Shown in pieces: positions 60,605-64,000 of a stretch of 64,000 bases of DNA. The position numbers were made by a program, and so were the translations under genes. Position 1 is the first letter of the stretch. Each line of letters begins with the position of its first letter. The stretch covers positions 3,344,001 to 3,408,000 of the forward strand of contig NZ_CP048630.1 of assembly GCF_010669125.1 (NCBI RefSeq), in the 5' to 3' direction. This stretch comes from Ancylobacter pratisalsi (lineage in GTDB: Bacteria > Pseudomonadota > Alphaproteobacteria > Rhizobiales > Xanthobacteraceae). Below the pieces are notes generated by a model, which was not told where the DNA came from, did no database searches, and was given only the letters and a program-made list of their open reading frames with translations.

Positions 60605-61510
60605 CTATTGCGGAGTATGCTCGTTCTGGCCCGCCGGCGCCGCCAGCCGCGCCTCGATGGCGAGCATGTCGCGCCAGGCCATTCGCTTACCCAGCGGGGT
60701 GCGCAGCAGATAGGCGGGGTGGAAAGTGGCAAGCGCGGCAATGCTGCGGGTGCCGGTGTCGTAGGCCATCCACCGTCCGCGCGCCTTGGTGATGCCCTCG
60801 CGGATGCCGAGCAGCGTCTGTGCCGAGGGGCCGCCGAGGCAGACCAGAATGTCCGGGTTCGCCAGTTCGATCTGGCGGCGGATGAAGGGCAGGCAGATCG
60901 CGGTTTCCTGCGGCGTCGGGGTGCGGTTTCCCGGCGGACGCCAGGGCACGACATTGGCGATGTAGGCGCTGGTCCGGTCGATGCCGATGGCGGCCAGCAT
61001 GCGGTCGAGCAGCTTGCCGGAGCGGCCGACGAACGGCTTGCCCTCGATATCCTCGTCGCGTCCGGGCGCCTCGCCGACCAGCATAAGGCGGGCGGCCGGG
61101 TTTCCGTCGGCGAAGACGAGCTGCGTCGCGGTCTGTTTGAGGGGGCAACCCTCGAACTGCTCCAGCAGGGTGCGCAGGGCTTCAAGCGTCGGGGCGCTGG
61201 CGGCGGCCTCGCGCGCTTCGAGCGCGGCCTGGTCCGGGGGCGCGGGCGCGGCAGGTGTCGATTGGGCAGGTGTCGGCGGGGCAGGGGCCTGGGCGGGCGT
61301 ACGGCCGCGGACGGGCGCGGCCGCCGGTGCGCCGTTCGGCACCCCCGCCGTCGGAGCTGCCTCGCGCGCCGGGCGGGCGGCGGGGCGCTCACGCGCGGTT
61401 TCCTCGAACCGATCGACCGGCTCCTCGCCAAGCGCGATATCAACGCCCGCCTCCACATGGAAGGCGAGCAGCTCGGCGATGATATCGTGATCGCTAAGTG
61501 TCGGGAGCAT
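60605..61510 (-). CDS. uracil-DNA glycosylase, family 4-like, reduced Fe-S ligands
   Basis: The product is 301 residues. A Pro/Ala-rich N-terminal extension (about 35-100) precedes the glycosylase domain with [18 protein letters not shown] (near 142), [13 protein letters not shown] (near 186) and FHPAYLLR. Family 4 enzymes bind a [4Fe-4S] cluster through two CxxC-like positions plus cysteines near the NVVKCRPP motif. Here the first is reduced to FEGCPL (one Cys) and the third has Trp in place of Cys, so an intact cluster is unlikely. It removes uracil from DNA by inference from family. Confidence 0.87.
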   Translation of the reverse strand: MLPTLSDHDIIAELLAFHVEAGVDIALGEEPVDRFEETARERPAARPAREAAPTAGVPNGAPAAAPVRGRTPAQAPAPPTPAQSTPAAPAPPDQAALEAREAAASAPTLEALRTLLEQFEGCPLKQTATQLVFADGNPAARLMLVGEAPGRDEDIEGKPFVGRSGKLLDRMLAAIGIDRTSAYIANVVPWRPPGNRTPTPQETAICLPFIRRQIELANPDILVCLGGPSAQTLLGIREGITKARGRWMAYDTGTRSIAALATFHPAYLLRTPLGKRMAWRDMLAIEARLAAPAGQNEHTPQ

Positions 61511-61629
61511 AAAGGCGTTCTTTCGTCGGGGGCCGCATCCTAACCTCCGGGGGCGTGGTTGTCAGGACCGGCGCTCCATGAAAGAAGCGTAGAGACGGTC
61601 CAATCCTTCCAAGGTCGCCGGAGAACCCG

Positions 61630-63291
61630 ATGAGTGAGCCTGCCCTGCCTGAACGTGAGGCGATGGAATATGACGTCGTTATCGTCGGTGCGGGACCGGC
61701 CGGGCTGGCGGCGGCGATCCGGCTGAAGCAGCTCAACGAGGAAACCTCGGTCGTCGTCGTCGAGAAGGGCTCGGAGGTTGGCGCGCATATTCTCTCCGGC
61801 GCCGTGATCGACCCCATCGGCCTCGACCGGCTTGTTCCCGACTGGCGCGAGGATGCCGATGCGCCGCTGAAGACGCCGGTCACCGACGATCGCTTCTATC
61901 TGCTCGGTCCCACCGGCGCGATGCGGCTGCCCAACGTTCTCATGCCCCCGCTGATGAACAATCACGGGGCCTATATCGGCTCGCTCGGCACGGTGTGTCG
62001 CTGGCTGGCCGGCCGCGCCGAGGCACTGGGCGTCGAGATCTATCCCGGTTTCGCCGCCGCCGAAGTGCTCTATGACGAAAACGGCGCGGTCGCGGGGATT
62101 GCGACCGGCGACATGGGTGTCGGGCGCGATGGCGTGCCGACCGCCGGCTTCACCCGCGGCATGGAACTGCGCGGCAAGTACACATTCTTCGCGGAAGGGG
62201 CGCGGGGCTCGCTGACCAAGCAGCTGATGGCCCGCTTCGACCTCGCCGAAGGGCGCGAGCCGCAGAAATTCGGCATCGGGCTCAAGGAGCTGTGGCAGGT
62301 TTCGCCGGAGCAGCACCGGCCGGGACTGGTGCAGCACTCCTTCGGCTGGCCGCTGGACGCTGCGACGGGCGGCGGCTCGTTCCTCTATCATATGGAGGAC
62401 CGGCAGGTGATGGTGGGCTTCGTGGTCCACCTCAATTATGCGAACCCGTATCTCTCGCCGTTCGAGGAGTTCCAGCGCTTCAAGACGCATCCGCTGGTGC
62501 GCGGCACGCTGGAGGGCGGCAAGCGCCTTGCCTATGGCGCGCGGGCGATCACCGAGGGGGGCTGGCAGTCCGTGCCCAAGCTCGCCTTCCCGGGCGGCGC
62601 GCTGATCGGCTGCGCGGCCGGCTTCGTCAACGTGCCGCGTATCAAGGGCAGCCATAATGCGGTGCTGTCGGGCATGCTCGCCGCGGAGAAGGTGAGCGAG
62701 GCGCTGGCCGAGGGCCGCGCGGGCGACACGCTGGCGGCCTATGAGGCGGGCTGGCGTGGGTCCGACATCGGCCGCGACCTCCACACGGTGCGCAATGTGA
62801 AGCCGCTGTGGTCGAAGCTCGGCACCTATGCCGGCATCGCGCTGGGCGGGCTCGACATGTGGATGAACACCGCGCTCGGCTTCTCTCCTTTCGGCACGTT
62901 GAAGCACGGTAAGCCGGACCATGCGACGCTGAAGCCGGCGGCGCAGTGCCGCAAGATCGAGTACCCGCGGCCCGACGGCGTGGTGTCCTTCGACCGCCTC
63001 TCCTCGGTGTTTCTGTCCAACACCAATCATGAGGAAGAGCAGCCGGTGCACCTCAAGGTCGCCGATATGGATCTGCAGAAGACGTCGGAGCACGACGTCT
63101 TTGCCGGCCCCTCGGCGCGCTATTGCCCGGCGGGGGTTTACGAATGGGTGGAGAAGGCGGGTGAAGAGGTCTTCGTGATCAACGCGCAGAACTGCGTGCA
63201 CTGCAAGACCTGCGACATCAAGGATCCCAACCAGAACATCACCTGGGTGGCGCCCGAGGGCGGTGGCGGGCCGAACTACCCGAACATGTGA
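61630..63291 (+). CDS. electron transfer flavoprotein-ubiquinone oxidoreductase
   Basis: This membrane-associated flavoenzyme of 553 residues passes electrons from ETF (fatty-acid and amino-acid oxidation) to ubiquinone. The N-terminal FAD site is DVVIVGAGPAGLAAAI, with GAHILSGAVIDP; the centre has the ubiquinone/membrane helices region GGLDMWMNTALG. A C-terminal 4Fe-4S site has RYCPAGVYEW, CVHCKTCDIKDP and the end GGGGPNYPNM. Every cluster cysteine is present. It is divergent from the glycosylase gene. Confidence 0.95.
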   Translation: MSEPALPEREAMEYDVVIVGAGPAGLAAAIRLKQLNEETSVVVVEKGSEVGAHILSGAVIDPIGLDRLVPDWREDADAPLKTPVTDDRFYLLGPTGAMRLPNVLMPPLMNNHGAYIGSLGTVCRWLAGRAEALGVEIYPGFAAAEVLYDENGAVAGIATGDMGVGRDGVPTAGFTRGMELRGKYTFFAEGARGSLTKQLMARFDLAEGREPQKFGIGLKELWQVSPEQHRPGLVQHSFGWPLDAATGGGSFLYHMEDRQVMVGFVVHLNYANPYLSPFEEFQRFKTHPLVRGTLEGGKRLAYGARAITEGGWQSVPKLAFPGGALIGCAAGFVNVPRIKGSHNAVLSGMLAAEKVSEALAEGRAGDTLAAYEAGWRGSDIGRDLHTVRNVKPLWSKLGTYAGIALGGLDMWMNTALGFSPFGTLKHGKPDHATLKPAAQCRKIEYPRPDGVVSFDRLSSVFLSNTNHEEEQPVHLKVADMDLQKTSEHDVFAGPSARYCPAGVYEWVEKAGEEVFVINAQNCVHCKTCDIKDPNQNITWVAPEGGGGPNYPNM

Positions 63292-63350
63292 GGCGCCGGG
63301 GGGCTCGGCTGATCAGGGCGTCGCGGTGAAGACCGGGGCGCCGCCCGCCC

Positions 63351-63812
63351 TCAGAACAGGTTCATCACGAAGGCCAGCAGCAGCACCGCCGAACCCCAGA
63401 GATCGCTCGCCATGGCCACGGTCTCGCGCATGCCGCGGTGCGGGCGCCTGAGATGGTTGATGCCGGCAAGGCCGAGGAAGACGCCGCCGATGAAGGCCAC
63501 CGGCAGCGTCCAGCTGCTGAACAGCATGGAGAGCAGGCCGGCCAGACCGATGGAGGTGTTGGCGAAGCCGAGTTCGCGGGCGATGATATAGGCGCGCGGC
63601 TCGTCCACGCCGAGAATGCTCTTGAGCGTGAAGCCGGGTTTCCAGATCTGGGTGATGCCGGCGAGCAGCAGCCGCACGCCGACCGCCCAGAACGCGAACC
63701 ATTTGATCGACACGGCGAGGAAACCGCCAATGCCAGTGGTGGTCGCCAGCTCGGCCGAGATGCTGAAGATCGGCAGCACCACCATGGTGAGCAGGATGAT
63801 TGCGTAATACAT
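63351..63812 (-). CDS. small integral membrane protein, DUF6790-like
   Basis: The product is 153 residues with four predicted helices (about 2-20, 35-58, 82-115 and 130-152). Between the second and third lies a conserved-looking polar loop PGFTLKSILGVDEPRAYIIARELGFANTSIG. This matches small membrane proteins annotated as DUF6790 or similar; the family name is given from memory and no function is known. It is convergent with the ETF-QO gene. The 188 bp upstream to the window end hold no recognised gene. Confidence 0.7.
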   Translation of the reverse strand: MYYAIILLTMVVLPIFSISAELATTTGIGGFLAVSIKWFAFWAVGVRLLLAGITQIWKPGFTLKSILGVDEPRAYIIARELGFANTSIGLAGLLSMLFSSWTLPVAFIGGVFLGLAGINHLRRPHRGMRETVAMASDLWGSAVLLLAFVMNLF

Positions 63813-64000
63813 GGCTTCCCCCCGGGCACGGCGCGCCCCGGAGGACTGTGACGCCCCACGCCCCGCAGGGTCAACCGGGCACCGCCGGCCATTGGCGGTT
63901 GGTTTAACGGTTAGTTGAGAGGCCGGGGCGTGTCACAGGCGCCCAGGGCGAGCGTCATCGAAACGTTACGCAAGGTTCATCCACGCGTCACCGCCCGCCG

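Noticed and set aside
61540..63201. 553-codon open frame antisense to ETF-QO
   Set aside because: Shadow frame of a well-supported gene; no family signal, no ribosome-binding site.

Overview
The window is high-GC, densely coded chromosomal DNA from an alphaproteobacterium, most likely of the order Hyphomicrobiales (Rhizobiales). Supporting signs are a dnaA-dnaN-recF-gyrB block, a class I (archaeal-type) lysyl-tRNA synthetase, an aa3 oxidase cluster with ctaB/ctaG/ctaE/SURF1, ICE-type (Irr) palindromes in front of iron genes, a PleC/DivJ-like PAS histidine kinase, phasins, an IalB-family protein and clustered GANTC (CcrM) sites. A Xanthobacteraceae-like genus is a guess only. No rRNA, tRNA, CRISPR array or insertion sequence was recognised by eye.

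Layout. 1-2.85 kb: end of a polyamine/PotABCD-type ABC transporter operon (two permeases and the ATPase). 2.9-8.9 kb: a PAS-GGDEF-EAL protein, a tiny membrane protein with a SCO1-type copper chaperone, a membrane glycosyltransferase with an MshEN-like N-terminal domain, and a periplasmic solute-binding protein. 9-16.8 kb: class I LysRS, then an accessory-looking stretch with an AT-rich family-90 glycosyltransferase, an uncharacterised membrane protein, a cupin, a secreted protein, a ThDP enzyme and an orphan HsdR-N-type nuclease protein. 16.8-25.5 kb: the replication block (gyrB, a LysE exporter, recF, dnaN, dnaA, all on the minus strand), a 1.16-kb gap with clustered GANTC sites and an AT-rich tract that may hold the dnaA control region and possibly the origin, and rpsT. 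25.7-28.6 kb: enoyl-CoA hydratase, mutM, a HAD hydrolase and an IalB-type protein.

28.9-38.5 kb: the aa3 cytochrome c oxidase operon (ctaC, ctaD, ctaB, a small membrane protein, ctaG, ctaE), then DUF983, SURF1, thrC and an M16 peptidase. An FNR/FixK-like palindrome lies in front of ctaC. 38.5-43.3 kb: a GNAT gene and an iron module (bfd with a His-rich tail, bfr, ferric-iron binding protein and fused permease) with a perfect ICE palindrome and two degenerate ones; no ATPase gene accompanies the iron transporter. 43.3-50.2 kb: acetoacetyl-CoA synthetase, an AsmA-family protein and a large PAS histidine kinase.

50.4-53.8 kb: two phasin genes with a 12-bp perfect inverted repeat between them, then groES-groEL behind a sigma70-like promoter and a CIRCE operator. 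54-64 kb: a dienelactone-hydrolase-like exported protein, MarC, rnhB with an unknown polytopic membrane protein, cydAB (cyanide-insensitive type), a family-4-like uracil-DNA glycosylase that lacks half of the usual Fe-S cysteines, ETF-ubiquinone oxidoreductase and a small membrane protein. Most of the window is core housekeeping sequence. The more unusual signals are regulatory palindromes and a few odd proteins rather than one large new system.
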